From NCBI GenBank assembly GCA_021234155.1, contig JAJEKV010000006.1, positions 2,271,815 to 2,335,814 of the forward strand: a stretch of 64,000 bases of DNA, written 5' to 3'. Positions 33,155 to 45,001 of this stretch are shown piece by piece. The notes under the pieces are model-generated. The model worked only from the letters and a program-made list of their open reading frames with translations, had not been told where the DNA came from and did no database searches. Source of the stretch: Isoetes taiwanensis. Its lineage: Eukaryota > Streptophyta > Lycopodiopsida > Isoetales > Isoetaceae. A program made the position numbers and the translations under genes. The stretch's first letter is position 1. Each line of letters begins with the position of its first letter.

Positions 33155-34140
33155 CCATGGGCATGAAACCATCCCATGGGCTGGAATTTAGCCTATGTAT
33201 AGGCTCTGGAGAGCCCTCGCCATCATCAAATCCATCATCACTCTCCATCTCACAAGCGTTGGCCTCGCCAAGTCTCACACTAGCACGAGCATCCCAGTAA
33301 CGTCTTCTTCCCTTACCAACTCGCTCTATCGGTACAATTTCAGTTGGCAACCCAAACAATACATTCCTGACATCACTACATGAGGCATGTGCAAGATCTA
33401 GTGTCAATCTCCAGGCAGCCTCAACACAATGTTGGGAAATGAAGGTTGTGTTTGTTGGCAACACCCACGATCCACTGAATACAAACTTCTCCGTTTGCAG
33501 CATCCTACAGATGGTTTGGACAGTGAGGCACTGACGTGCCTACAGCCATGGTACATATGGAAATGTTTTGCTTTTGCAAACAAGTTACGATTATCAAGAG
33601 TGACACAGTTCTTAATGTCTCCAACCCCATACAGAGCATAAAGATTCTTACCCCTTTCAATTTGATCCGCGGTCACATTCTTCATGTGATATATATGATG
33701 GAGCTTACCCAAGTCCTTCAGGCAGTAGCCTATCATTCCCTCATAATAGTGCATCTTTAAGTCCTTGAGTGCCTTGCACATGATAACTGCCCCATCAGGT
33801 TTGTATGTGTCCCATTCCGGGCTCTCTTTCAGCCTCAAGTTCACAGCCACAGGACTAGTGAGAGCAGACGGCCTGAACATGGAGGTGGTCAAGGTTGGAG
33901 CCCCTCTCCAAGCTCACAATGCCCCCAAGCAGTCAGATTCCAGGAAACTACAAACAACAGTATATATTGACTCCTACACATCTACACCGCCAACACTGAC
34001 AGTGATACTAAGATCCAAGAGCCAGAAACACAAAACCCAGCATCTAGACGGCTCCATCTGTTTGGGCGCCCACATCGGGCAGTTCTTAGTAGCCCCCGTG
34101 AAGACACGAGCTACTATTTCTGACCATGCAGACCAGGCAC
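33155..34140 (-). pseudogene. Upstream part of a broken minus-strand gene, possible HUH-type Rep
   Basis: Minus-strand coding continues through several frames. It includes CPMWAPKQMEPSRCW (about 34,060), then YKPDGAVIMCKALKDLKMHY, GMIGYCLKDLGKLHHIYHMK and ADQIERGKNLYALYG, and after a frameshift LTLDLAHASCSDVRNVLFGL and ESDDGFDDGEG, ending beside the chromovirus. The GYCLKD segment has the YxxK pattern of motif III in HUH rolling-circle endonucleases, but I do not see the HUH motif itself. Frame breaks near 33,500 and 33,900 and stops upstream make it a pseudogene. Removing the chromovirus places it upstream of the exon at 20,185-20,581. The function is unassigned and the Rep idea is weak. Confidence 0.4.
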
Positions 34141-34937
34141 AAAAATGAGCGCCCCGCAGACCATAGAGAAAAAAATCGAAGTCCCCCTTTTTCCGGCCAA
34201 CCTATGCCCAAATCTTAGGAAGGACATATGTTGGGGGCGTAATTCCTATTCCACTTCATCAAAGATTCGCCAAATATTTTCCATCCTTGAAGACAAAAAA
34301 GTTAGACACAACATTAAAGATGATAGAATGAATTTTTGTGAGAATGATAAAATGAGTTTTCTAGTGGATTTAATTTTTTTTTTGTCATCAAACGGGCTAA
34401 AATTCCTAGTCCACGACCACTTAAAAAATACTAAAAAAATTTCCACCATCAGAAAAAGAACTAAAAGCTATAACATCCACTCTCTCCCTAATAAATTGCC
34501 CCTTAATAGGGATCAATCCAAAAACTACCTCCAATATCTTGAAATTCTTCTTATTCACCTACAAATTGCTCCAACAAGGGCAAACCATTGTGCGGCAATA
34601 CTTTATTTATTTCTGCCTTGTGGCTTTTATATGGCCTCCAATTGAAGGCATGCTCTAACTCCGCATATTTCTTTTATGCGGATTTATAAAGGTTCTTATT
34701 CTTGGAATTTAATTTTTAAAATCTATTTGACATGATAAGGTATTTTGGGTATTTACTCTCTTTTTTCTTACCTGGCATGCACTATTGCATGCCTGGAGTT
34801 CCTAGACTTGAGAATTACATTCTTCATCTTTATTTCTGAGAGTGTACTAATCAAGTATTAAATAGAACCCAAAACAAATCTACAGGGAGCTAAGACATTG
34901 CATGTGCTTACTATCGCATTTCATGACTCGAGCTACA
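34141..34937. other. Unassigned sequence between the broken gene and the LINE
   Basis: A 166-codon plus-strand open frame (34,145-34,645) is present but AT-driven, lysine/asparagine/leucine-rich and without a domain. It overlaps the edge of the antisense gene, so I do not call it a gene. A short inverted repeat CCGCATA..TATGCGG lies at about 34,656-34,678. Confidence 0.35.
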
Positions 34938-37080
34938 TTTTTTTTTGTTGAAGGACGAAAGCAAAAAGTTTTATTAATCAGATATAAACATTACATAATG
35001 TACATGTGTCATCTGACTGTATAAGCAATTGCATCCTATACTATTAATAATCCATGTAGAAAAGCATTTGGAAAAGGTTTCCGAGGATGAAACAATGCTT
35101 AAGATAGAACTTGTTTGACTTCGTCTTGCCTAGAAGGACACAATGACTAAGAGATTGTTTATGAAGGCATAAACCAGAAGAGTCATCTTCGCCATTCAAG
35201 AGTCTCCAAATGAACTTGGAAATAAGGACTTTAGTCTGCAGTAAGAAGTTCATCATACCCAGACTATCGACCTATTTTAGAAGGATGCATTTACACTAAG
35301 CCACCTTAATCACAACACCTTTCTCAGTACCATTCATACAAAGTTCTGGACTATTGCGGTGAGCTCCTGTACTCTAACCTATGGGGCTAGTAATAAGGAC
35401 ACCATATAGACATGGGTACTACTGAGAACTGACGGCCACTGTAATGCGACACGCAAGGGAATTTTGCAGTGGACTACCAAAACAAGTGCTTCGCCACCCT
35501 TGATGATTTCTTCTCATGCAACTCCAACACTAACATGAACGCTAACTAGAATCTTTAGCAACTTGGTGGCATGTCCATAAGCAAGCAACTTCCATGGATA
35601 ATCATGAACACATGCCGGAGTTGGCATATCCAATGTCCATGAAGTTGTACACTTTTGCCACCCCACAAGCATGTCGGAAGCCAATGAAAATGTACCTAAG
35701 AGCAATTTGATAGCTTCTAGGTTCTCAACATTAGCAATAAAAAAGAGAAGGCGTGTCATCTGCATATTGATTGCAAACTTCATGTGTGCCATCCTCCATC
35801 GTGAGACCATGGAGAAGCCCCTCTGTCATTGCAATAGGGAATAATTGTGACAAAGTCTCCGCAACAATTGTGAAGAGCAATGGTGCGGAAGGGCATCGTT
35901 GGCGAATACCACGACTAAGTGAGAAAACCTGTGATGGCTCACCATGGAATAAAACTGTCGTCCCAGCAGATACATGCATCTTCATGACATTTGATGTGAA
36001 TTGCTGCCCAAGTCCCAATCTTAGCATAAATAAATGCATGAACCTCCAACTAACATTGTTGTAAGCATTATCAAAATCAAGCTTAAGATACACAACAAGA
36101 AGGTTTTGTCGACATGCCCAATAGATTCCTTCAAAAGCAGTAGCTACATTATTCAAAATGCATCTTTTTGAAAGAAAGCCTAATTGAGTTGTAGAGATGG
36201 AGTCAGCCAAGACGTCCTTCACTTGCTCTGCAGAGGCCTTGACAAAGATCTTATACACCGATAACAACAAGATTATTGGTTGTCAGTCTTAAACAGTATG
36301 AGGATGCTTGACCTTGGGGATGAGTGAGATTTGCATGTGTTCGGAATTCTATCTAAATCAGCCGGCCGCTAAAAGTCACAAAATACATCATATATATCTG
36401 GCTCCAACCACTTTCAATATTCCTAAAAGAACTCGATTGGCAAACCATCCAATCCTGGGCACTTGCTTTTTTTTAGTTTAAAGACCGTCGAGCCTAAATG
36501 CTCAGCCGTTATTGTCGCCTCTATTGATACGTGTTGCAGATTGGAAGGGAAGATGTTTCTTAGCAAAAAAAAACTCTGGAAGTGGTTGTGTAGATGTTGC
36601 TTGAGTGTTGTTGGCTCTGTGAGCACTGAGCCATCTAACAGAAGCAATGAAGACATAGTTGATTTCATGCGACGCCTCTTAGTTGCACGAAAGAAAAAGC
36701 CAGTACAATGGTCTCCATCACAAAACTACTATAAGCCTGCCTTCATCTTTGCCTATTGGATTTGTTCCTCCCCCAAAATTTGGATCTGTGTCAGAATATC
36801 TCGATCATGATCTCCTGGACAGAGTCCCTGCCGAGAGTGGAGTAGATCCTATTACAAGGTGTCCACTAAAGCGCGACCTGCTGCTATAGACTTTCGGCCC
36901 CACTGTTTGGAAAACCTTTAACTACAGTGCATCTACTTTGTCAGCCAACCCCTCGATGTTGGCTGAAGGCAGTTGTCCAGATGTTCTTGCAAGCTTCCTG
37001 ACAGTTAGATCCTTCAAGAACTTCACATTCAAACGAAAGCGTGTCCATCTAGGACGTCGCTGATGCAGAGGCTCATTTGA
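34938..37080 (-). mobile_element. Degenerate LINE (non-LTR retrotransposon), RT and 3' end
   Basis: Reading on the minus strand: RFRLNVKFLKDLTVRKLA-type sequence near 37,040, the RT entry motif LKKSKCPGLDGLPIEFF (36,423-36,475), SLLSVYKIFVKASAEQV, STTQLGFLSKRCILNNVATA, LKLDFDNAYNNVSWRFMHLF, and the catalytic box NQYADDTPSLF near 35,760, then LLFFIANVENLEAIKLL after a frameshift. KVLISKFIWRLLNGEDDS (35,170-35,230) belongs to the C-terminal zinc-binding region. The 3' end has AATAAA, TCCTTCAAC and an A tract (T run at 34,938-34,946 on plus), the normal plant L1-type tail. The endonuclease was not found and frames are broken, so it is dead. Confidence 0.8.
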
Positions 37081-38680
37081 AAGGAATTATAGATATGGAT
37101 AATATTGGCCGAAGCATATGGACTTATATTTGAATCTAAAGAGTAGATAATCCTACAATAAATGAGTAATTGACTGTGCAATTATATCTAATGCCAATGA
37201 TCTAGTTTGTGCTTGGGCGGGTTGGAGCAGCCATATTGCATTGGTGGTTTGATTCCTCCACTGCCTTTCTTCCAATAGAAGAATAAATTTTAAAGGATCT
37301 CTGCGAGGTTTGGGGTAGCAAGCCACGATATCCTTGTGTATAAAAACCATATCTCCACAAAGGATTTTCGAATGACACCAACGAGGTAGATGTAATCCCA
37401 AACCTCATTGGGTAGTGGCATGTCCAAAAAGCTTAATTGCATCACCATTCTGCACTCATGTCAGCTACATCATCCAAAGCTGGCACCCCATTTTCATAGA
37501 ACTCACACCCACGGAACGCAATGTCACCCAATCCATTCCTTTCTTCAATGTCTAATCCACTCAATTCAGCTCCAAAATTTGGAACATCCTTACCCAATTC
37601 TTTACAATAGAAAATCAAAGAGTCATAAACTATTGCTCAATCATCCAAATTGGAGTCACTTAGATGATGGCAGAAGCTTATCCTATACCCCTCAAACAAT
37701 CTCACAAGGATCCACTTCTTAGAACCCATATTCTTGAAATGCAAAAAGAACATAAAAAACAACTCTTATAACAACCTATTCACCGTCCCATTAAATGTCA
37801 CATAGTCAATGTACAAAATCTTCTATTCTACACAATCCAATCACAGGCAACACCTGTTTCTCCCATGTAGCCAACACAACCAAGCCAACCAATTATACAA
37901 CCACAATGTTTTGTCTCCACCAAACGATTTTTTGGAAGAAAAAACAGGAACACACGTGTTGGCCAACCACCATGGACCAAAAGAATCGAATCAAAGTAAC
38001 ATCTTTATATATGTTAGGATTAAAATTACAATAAGCAACTAACAAGCTTTTGCGTAATCAGGATATCAACCACCATGCAATTGTTAACAACTTTTCCAGA
38101 TAGTCACGTGTTTCCCTCACTTTTAGACTACGTAGTATGTGGTTTTTTAATTTGCCACCTACATTCAAATACCATATCTCCACATTTGTGAACTTAAACA
38201 ACTTGCATTCATTACTTAGGCTACATTCAAATACCACATTTCCACATTTGTGAACTTAACAACTTGCACTCATTACTTAGTCCTTACAATCAAACAGAGA
38301 ACTTACACAAAAATATGGTTAATACTTAGAGATGATAACAAGTCAATGCCATGGAATTAACTAGAACCATTACGATTTCAATAATGTCCAATAAATTTTT
38401 TTGAATGTTTAGAATAAGTTAAGAGTCCATAAAAAAGACTTGGGTCAAGTTCTTTAAGTAAACTATGTTTGCTGGTTGGTCAATCTATTCTCTTAAGCGA
38501 TATCTTAGATGGATCAATTTATTATGCTAGATAAGAATATGTAGCAAAATAACAAGGGGTTCTAGAGGGATTTGATATGGATGTAAAAACAGCAATTCCT
38601 GAAACCATGGACCATATATCCCTAAAATAATCGAATGGGTTATTGTAAAAAAACATAGATTCAAGATAAAAAATAATCAC
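37081..38680. other. Unassigned sequence with a 61-bp tandem duplication
   Basis: Short open frames show no domain. A block around CTACATTCAAATACCA and CCACATTTGTGAACTTAA is duplicated head to tail (about 38,159 and 38,220). Part of the left edge may be the undetected 5' part of the LINE. Confidence 0.35.
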
Positions 38681-38770
38681 ATTAGCTCACTGGGTACATT
38701 GATTAAAGTAGTCTTATTAGGATATTGAATTATTTTGGTAGAGGTTCGATCCCTCGTATTTCATATTCCA
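38681..38770 (+). other. Possible tRNA-derived SINE head
   Basis: TTAGCTCACTGGG (A-box-like, 38,682-38,694) is followed about 57 bases on by a perfect B box GGTTCGATCCC (38,743-38,753). The spacing is long for a tRNA but seen in SINEs. No A-tail or flanking duplication was found. Confidence 0.3.
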
Positions 38771-39167
38771 AAATCTTAGGCAAAGCCGCATAGAGGTTCG
38801 ATATTCCCTCAAAACCTTAAGCGAAATCGTACTTCATATTTTAAAATCATAGGCACCTCCAATCATAAGTGATTATAAGCGAAACGAGAGGTGGCCAGAG
38901 GCCCCATCATACGATCTGGGTCGTAGGATCGACGAATCCAACGACTGTGGTAGTCCAGGGTGCACCTCGTTTAGAATATGTAGCCTGCCACAACAACAAT
39001 CTCCTTGTGTGGATTTCATGGATCCTCACTTACCCATATGTTCTTATACAAGAACTGAAGAGATCGATTCAATCCTTCTACCTTCCATTCCTTCTAACTA
39101 AAAATTATATTCACCTATCTTCACCTACCCATCACCCCAAGCCTGCCCTACTACTAGTTTATTCTTT

Positions 39168-40605
39168 GAGAGAATTACCAAAATGGCCCAATACTTTGCA
39201 AAAAATACCAAAATGCCCTTAGAAATAAGGTGTTTGACTAAAATGGTAATAACTTTTTTTTTTGGTGACTGGTCAAACTAGAAAGTGGCCTTCACAGAAC
39301 TTATGGACGAAATTGAGATATGTCCAATGGCAGTAGAATCATCTAAGTCGAATCCGTAATCTCCAAGTTATAGAGTTTTAGATATGTGTTTCAAGAAACG
39401 ATTCAAAAGAGCATAACTCGTGAATCTTAGTTCCAATTTAGCTGAATTTGATCTTGTCGGAAAGGTTTTATCATGATCTACAATTTTCAAGGAAACAAAT
39501 TTTGCATTTGATGAGCCACAAAAATCATATCAACTCTGCACCTTGTTGGTGGATCCCTCTGGTAGACAATCAACCACTTTGCTTTACAGTGCACCCATTG
39601 ACTCAAAGACGTTGGAAAAGTGCTGGAATCTTAACTATTGCAGCATGGTATGACTCAGGCCAGTTGCTGACATGGGAAGCTTTTCAGTTAAAGTTTCTAT
39701 TGGGGCGATGGGATAGAGTTCTTTGGCAAAAAGTTGCTGATTTTCTACAGCCTATTCTGCCACATCAAGAAGATATTTTGGTATGGGTTTGTCATGAAGA
39801 AATTAAGGAGTGCAAACTTGTGAACTCTATGTATCAGTTGTTGCTTGATACTGATATTCTTCCTCCGTCTAATAAGTGGTCTCTTCAACTTCCTCCTCTT
39901 CAATGGCAGAAGGTGTGGTCTTGGGCATGGGACAAGCTACTTCATCCTAAAGTGGCGAGTTCTTTGGTGGCGAGATTCTTCATAGGTGTCTGCGGGTTAA
40001 TGTGCTTGTCCATAAGTTTAACCCTAGAATATCAAATCGTCCAAGATGCAAGCGTGGATTGCTTTTTCATGTGTGAACACCTTAGATGTATGGACCGGGT
40101 TGTTTTCCCTTTTCGGGTTTCACTAACAAGTCAACAACCGCTTTTGGCAATTTACCCAAGTACACCGGACAGAGTTACAAGGCCGGGCTTTTCATCTAGC
40201 GGCCAGGATGGTTGCTTTGGACTATCTGGAAAAGACGAAGATTGGTAATCTTCAAAGGTCTGGATGTGGCAGATAATCGTGTTCTCCAAGAAGCTCAAGG
40301 TTACATTGTAAAGTCGTATCATTGTTCTTCACTTGCCCCTCGCAAGAGGCGATTGATTTTTGAGGAGTATTTGGATGTGCACTCTTATGCTTAGGCAGGT
40401 TGCTTCACTCGGTGGGTCTCTGCTTATCCGCTGAGATTTTATTCCTGTCTCTGCATTTATACTTGTATTTGACTCTTTGATTGAATAAAGTCTGACGTCC
40501 TTCAACAAAAAACAAAAATCATATCAACATATTACCTAAATTCCCTTCATTGGAAGGCAATTTGGTAATTTTTGCAAAATATAAGGGCACTCTGGTAATT
40601 TTCTC
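39168..40605. mobile_element. MITE of about 445 bp, split by a LINE insertion
   Basis: The left end GAGAGAATTACCAAAATGGC with TTTGCAAAAAATACCAAAAT matches the reverse complement of the right end (AGAGAAAATTACCAGAGTGC, TTTGCAAAAATTACCAAATT) over roughly 55 bp. The interior is non-coding. A LINE with a 17-bp duplication sits inside, so the two halves are 39,168-39,534 and 40,529-40,605. A target duplication for the MITE is not clear. Confidence 0.6.
39535..40511 (+). mobile_element. 5'-truncated LINE, 977 bp, with 17-bp target duplication
   Basis: Flanked by ACAAAAATCATATCAAC at 39,518-39,534 and 40,512-40,528, a perfect 17-bp duplication. It contains only the C-terminal part of ORF2: SAPCWWIPLVDNQPLCFTVH, the zf-RVT-type segment WQKVWSWAWDKLLHPKVASS (about 39,910-39,970), then the frame shifts repeatedly to a C-terminal RKRRLIFEEYLDVHSYA stop at about 40,394. 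The 3' UTR ends TTGAATAAAGTCTGACGTCC and an A-rich tail. 5' truncation and a long duplication are typical of target-primed reverse transcription. Confidence 0.9.
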
Positions 40606-41510
40606 TTATTTGCTGGTTGGACAACATAGGTTCGACTCCTGGGGGGTATTTGACCATGAGTATGAGACATTTTTGAGTATTTCATATGCTCGGTATATTG
40701 GTCTAACGATTGTGGTTGTAAGTGCTTTGGAATATTCCTTGGATTTATGGTCGAGATGCAGCGAGAATGTGGAGGCAAAAGTAGGTTGGGTTTCAGATCC
40801 AGCAAACAAATTTTTGGCCATTGGCGTTAAAACTTATATTTTTACATATCATACAAATTTTAGTTAAAACATATATTCCATGTCATTCAAAATGGCGATG
40901 GCGTGGCAATTGGTAATACGACTAAGACACGGACCTTTACCTCCCACACGGACTTCCAAGGTTTTATGCAATACGCTTAAATTTGCTCCTCCCACTCGTT
41001 TCCGTATATGCTCCATTTTCCCCTCCCTTTTCTCCCTCTCTCTCTAAGGAGAAGAGCGCCCTTTTCATATTTTTGATCTGGCTGAGATCTGCCTCATGTA
41101 CATTTTTCTGTCTGCTTCATCATCCTCTCCATGCGTCGCATTTTTCAAATCTGAATAATTTGACTCGGATCAGCTCCTTTTTTGAAATAATTCGTGCAAT
41201 ATATCGTTCTTGCCAGATTTAGCAACTTTGACATTGCGACATAGCAGAATTGACTCTACCCACTTGGAGTTTTCAGGAGATTTTGATCAGATTTCAGCTG
41301 CCAGATCAAGATTCTTGGTGCCTGGATTGGTTTAGGTCTTCTGGTGCAGCTTCATTTCTCAGATCTCCGAATCTGTGAGTATAATTTGTTGTGTGAAGCT
41401 ATAGATCTGAAATCTTTGGCCAGTTTTTGAAATTAGATATGGTGCCACTTGACAGGGTTCAAGAATTGAATTATATTGGATTATGTCATCGTAGGCCTCT
41501 TTAGAAAGTA
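40606..41510 (+). promoter_or_regulatory. Upstream region and 5' UTR of the sugar transporter gene
   Basis: The interval includes a CT-rich patch (CTCCCTTTTCTCCCTCTCTCT, about 41,026-41,047), a common feature near plant core promoters, and sequence that reads as 5' leader up to the ATG at 41,511. A likely leader intron runs from a donor near CTGTGAGTAT (about 41,374) to CATCGTAG or CTCTTTAG (about 41,492-41,502). The TATA element was not identified with confidence. A B-box-like GGTTCGACTCC lies at about 40,628 and may belong to a SINE. Confidence 0.4.
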
Positions 41511-44500
41511 ATGAAGAACGGCATGTTGGAGTGTAAAGTGTGTGGAGCTAAGGGCTTGGCTGCATCTCCTACATTGCGTACAATCTCTAAGGCCTATGAC
41601 AGACACCACAGCAATCAAGCATCCCGCTTCAGGGGCCTCAGCCTAGTTCTAGTAGCTATTGACTGCGTGCTTATTGGGCTTCAAGTAAGTAGTTTGACCG
41701 TTGCACTTGAAAATTAGGTCCCCAGATATGTGTATAAATATATCTAACAGATCCGATCTGGATAAATTGATAGGACTTCATAAACATAACATATTTGGTT
41801 AAGGATTCATTTTGCTTCTTGTTATTTGTTCAGTTTGTTATCCAAAAATAGTAGCACTAACCTTGGGTCATTATTACTTGTTTACATAGTCAGAAGTCTT
41901 GATGACACTCCAATGATTTGATAATGGATTTTAGATTACCACTTAAACCATAGCCATAGCCATGCTCACGTTTGATTCAGTAACTATTGCTCACTGCCTC
42001 GTTTGAGTTTAAGGTTTCTGAAGTACAATGCATCAGGGGACATATGTCAGCGTTTTATTATGCACTAGATATGAAGCTCCGTAGGCAGTGCTCCATGTGC
42101 AATATGCGTGTTTGAGGTCAAATTGTTGTCGAAATTTGTTGGCAGCATTTTACATATTTGATAGCAGCATTTACAAATTTTACGCAGATATATTTTCAAA
42201 ATTTCATTCTTTGGTGCTTCTTGTCCTTACATGAAACTGGTGGATGGACTTACACTTTGATTCTCTGGTTTCTTGGTCTCAGCCGATTCTGGTGTACATG
42301 TCAAAGGTGGATGGAAAGTTTCTTTTCAGCCCAGTTAGTGTGAACTTCCTCACAGAAGTAACGAAGGTCATTTTTGCATTATGCATGCTTATTTTCCAGG
42401 TAAGCTTAACATGCTTTACAGTGATTTCCTTACGTTGTTAAATGTTAACAACATATGCATGTTGGAATATGAAATCCATATAAACAATCACCCAAGGTTT
42501 CAACTTTTCTCATTTACATAGGCCCGGAATCAGCGCCCTGGAGAAAAGTCTTTGCTGTCACCAGTTGTAGTTTTGCAGGTATAATCACTTTGCTATGCCC
42601 GTCTTACACTGAATCAATGATATCATATATGGTATACTTATGGAATATGGATAACAGGCAGCCCGTGCAAATTACTTGCTTGCACTCCCAGCATTTTTGT
42701 ATGGGATCAACAATTATCTCAAGTTCATAATGCAGGTAATTTGTTTTGTCTTCTGTCTTTCAATAGTGATGGGATCTTAAAAGTTTTAGTTAAGTAGGTG
42801 ATGGTAAGTAAGAGAGGAAACATAATGGTAGTTCTTGCAAGTTTATTTAATGCTATGTCGATTATATGATGCAATACACCCTTTTTCTCGCGTTCTCATA
42901 TTTGGCATCTCAACAGCTTTACTTCAATCCTGCAACGGTGAAGATGCTTAGCAACTTGAAGGTATCACATTTCCTGGGTTTGCTCACAATTGAATGGTTT
43001 ACTTAGATCTGCTATTGAATTGCAGGTTTTGATGATAGCTTTGCTGCTAAAAGTGGTCATGCGTCGGCGCTTTACGATTATGCAGGTTAAATTAATTGAT
43101 TGTATTTTTAGTAGTTCTAGCAATCAGTTCAATTTAGACATTAGAACAGTCCTCTTAATTCGAAGTTCTTCTAAAGATTATAGGTGTGGCTGTTCATGAG
43201 TCTGGTAGCTGCTACTTTTAAATTTGCATTCTAGTATAGTTGAAATTCTGCAATAACTTAATAAAGATATGGATAGATGAAAACGTGGCTTTCTGGCCTT
43301 GCTATTTGTAGAGCTACAGCCATATGAGAATCATAAATTTTTGTCCTTACAGGATCCAAATTAATATTTTTGTTGTGATATAGCATGCTTATTATGGTTG
43401 CTCCTCTATACAGTGGGAGGCCCTTGCTTTGCTGCTTATTGGAATAAGTGTGAACCAACTCCATACAACACCAACTGGAACTACAGTTATAGCTCCATTG
43501 GCATCGGCAGCTTACTTCTTAACTCTTATTTTTGTATGTTCCTTCATCTTCCTGATTGCTTTGAAATTGCTAGGTGTTGGCTTCATAATTATATGTTTTG
43601 TTGTTTCCCTCAACATAATTATCTACTGCCCATGTTTGACATCCAATTTTATATGGCTCTCCAGATTACAATTCCCTCTCTGGCATCAGTTTTCAACGAG
43701 TATGCATTAAAAAGCCAATTTGATACAAGTGTCCATCTTCAGGTACAATAGTTGTCGTTAATGACTCATCTGATCTGCTTTCTAATTCTTGAAGGTTGTT
43801 TTCAATAGAACCTTTTTCTATATGGATATGGAGCACTATTCAATTTCCTTGCCATTCTAATCATGACAATATATAAAGGTACAAAATGCGGATCTTTAGA
43901 TTTGATCAGTTAGGTGAATTCAAATAGTTTAGTGAATCATGGGAGAACTTTTCACAAAGAAAACATCTTTTAGACATAAACTAAAGGCATGAATAATAAG
44001 TCTTTAATTGCGTTGGCAAAATTTCAGGAGGAAATGGTTTCAATTTACTTGAAGGACATTCTAGGGCAACAATGCTGCTCGTTATCAACAATGCAGCTCA
44101 AGGGATTCTTTCTTGCTTTTTTCTTAAATATGCTGGTAAAGATGTCATTTGATTTTCTAGAAATGTCAAATTTTTGTAAGTCTGTTACGAATTCAATGTT
44201 TATCTGACGATCCTTGTTACGTATTGTTGATGCAGATGCAATTCTTAAAAAGTATTCATCAACTGTGGCTACAATATTCACTGGATTGGCCTCTGCAGCT
44301 TTGTTTGGTCATAAACTGACTATAAACTTTGTTCTAGGTGTATCTATAGTCATAATATCTATGCATCAGGTACCTCCGATGCTTCAAGTGTCCCTTTTTA
44401 TTTGAAGCCTAGGGTAGAAAAATTTATGATACATTTACCCAATATTCCGCATTTTACGTATGATGTACAGATAGGATATGATGATGAATGACGTGGTGCT

Positions 44501-45001
44501 AGGTTTTATTTGTCTAACAAGAGTGATGGTTGGATAGGGCTAGAAAATTGTGCAATGAAGACATGAATTGGAAGATTTCTATTCTGATAATGCAGTCATT
44601 TTTTGTGCAGTTTTTTTCAGCCCTTTCAAAATCAAAGGAAGACAATGTGTTGGAAAAGCACTCAGGCCTTTTCTATGAAAGGTACTATTTTATTTTTGCT
44701 ATCACTTTTAATAAGGACACATAACTGAGTCCACTTTATTTGAAGCTGTTTTGTAAAATAATTCCCTTTAGTGGATCATTGGTCTAGAAGATTTATGCAA
44801 GTGCTAAGCTTAAATAAATTGCAGGTCCAAAAATGATTCTGTCATTGACATGACTGTTGGAGCAGCTGAGGAGGTAAATATCTTCATGCTTTTCATGTGC
44901 TTGTTTTCTCTCTTCGACATTGTTAACATGTGCAAGGTGCATATAATATGCAGGCAAACCACAAAATTATAGATGAGAGGCAACCATTATTGCCAACTTG
45001 A
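41511..45001 (+). CDS. Nucleotide-sugar transporter, plant CMP-sialic-acid-transporter-like (14 exons, 402 aa)
   Basis: A Golgi-type antiporter of the nucleotide-sugar transporter family (about ten membrane helices). The exact substrate in plants is unsettled, and the CMP-sialic acid name is historical. Exons: 41,511-41,684; 42,283-42,399; 42,522-42,578; 42,658-42,735; 42,917-42,961; 43,026-43,085; 43,414-43,533; 43,665-43,742; 43,809-43,878; 44,028-44,135; 44,236-44,369; 44,611-44,681; 44,825-44,873; 44,954-45,001. All introns are GT-AG and the joined frame is open (1,209 bp). Family hallmarks: [14 protein letters not shown] (exon 2), [20 protein letters not shown] (residues 132-151), [13 protein letters not shown] (227-239) and [18 protein letters not shown] (307-324). 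The N-terminus ([11 protein letters not shown]) and C-terminal ERQPLLPT match the plant subgroup's style. It is the only intact host gene in the window. Confidence 0.93.

Noticed and set aside
34145-34645. 166-codon open frame on the plus strand
   Set aside because: AT-driven composition, no domain, overlaps antisense coding-like sequence at its start; probably chance.
36463-36889. Plus-strand frames over the LINE
   Set aside because: Antisense shadows of the minus-strand LINE RT.
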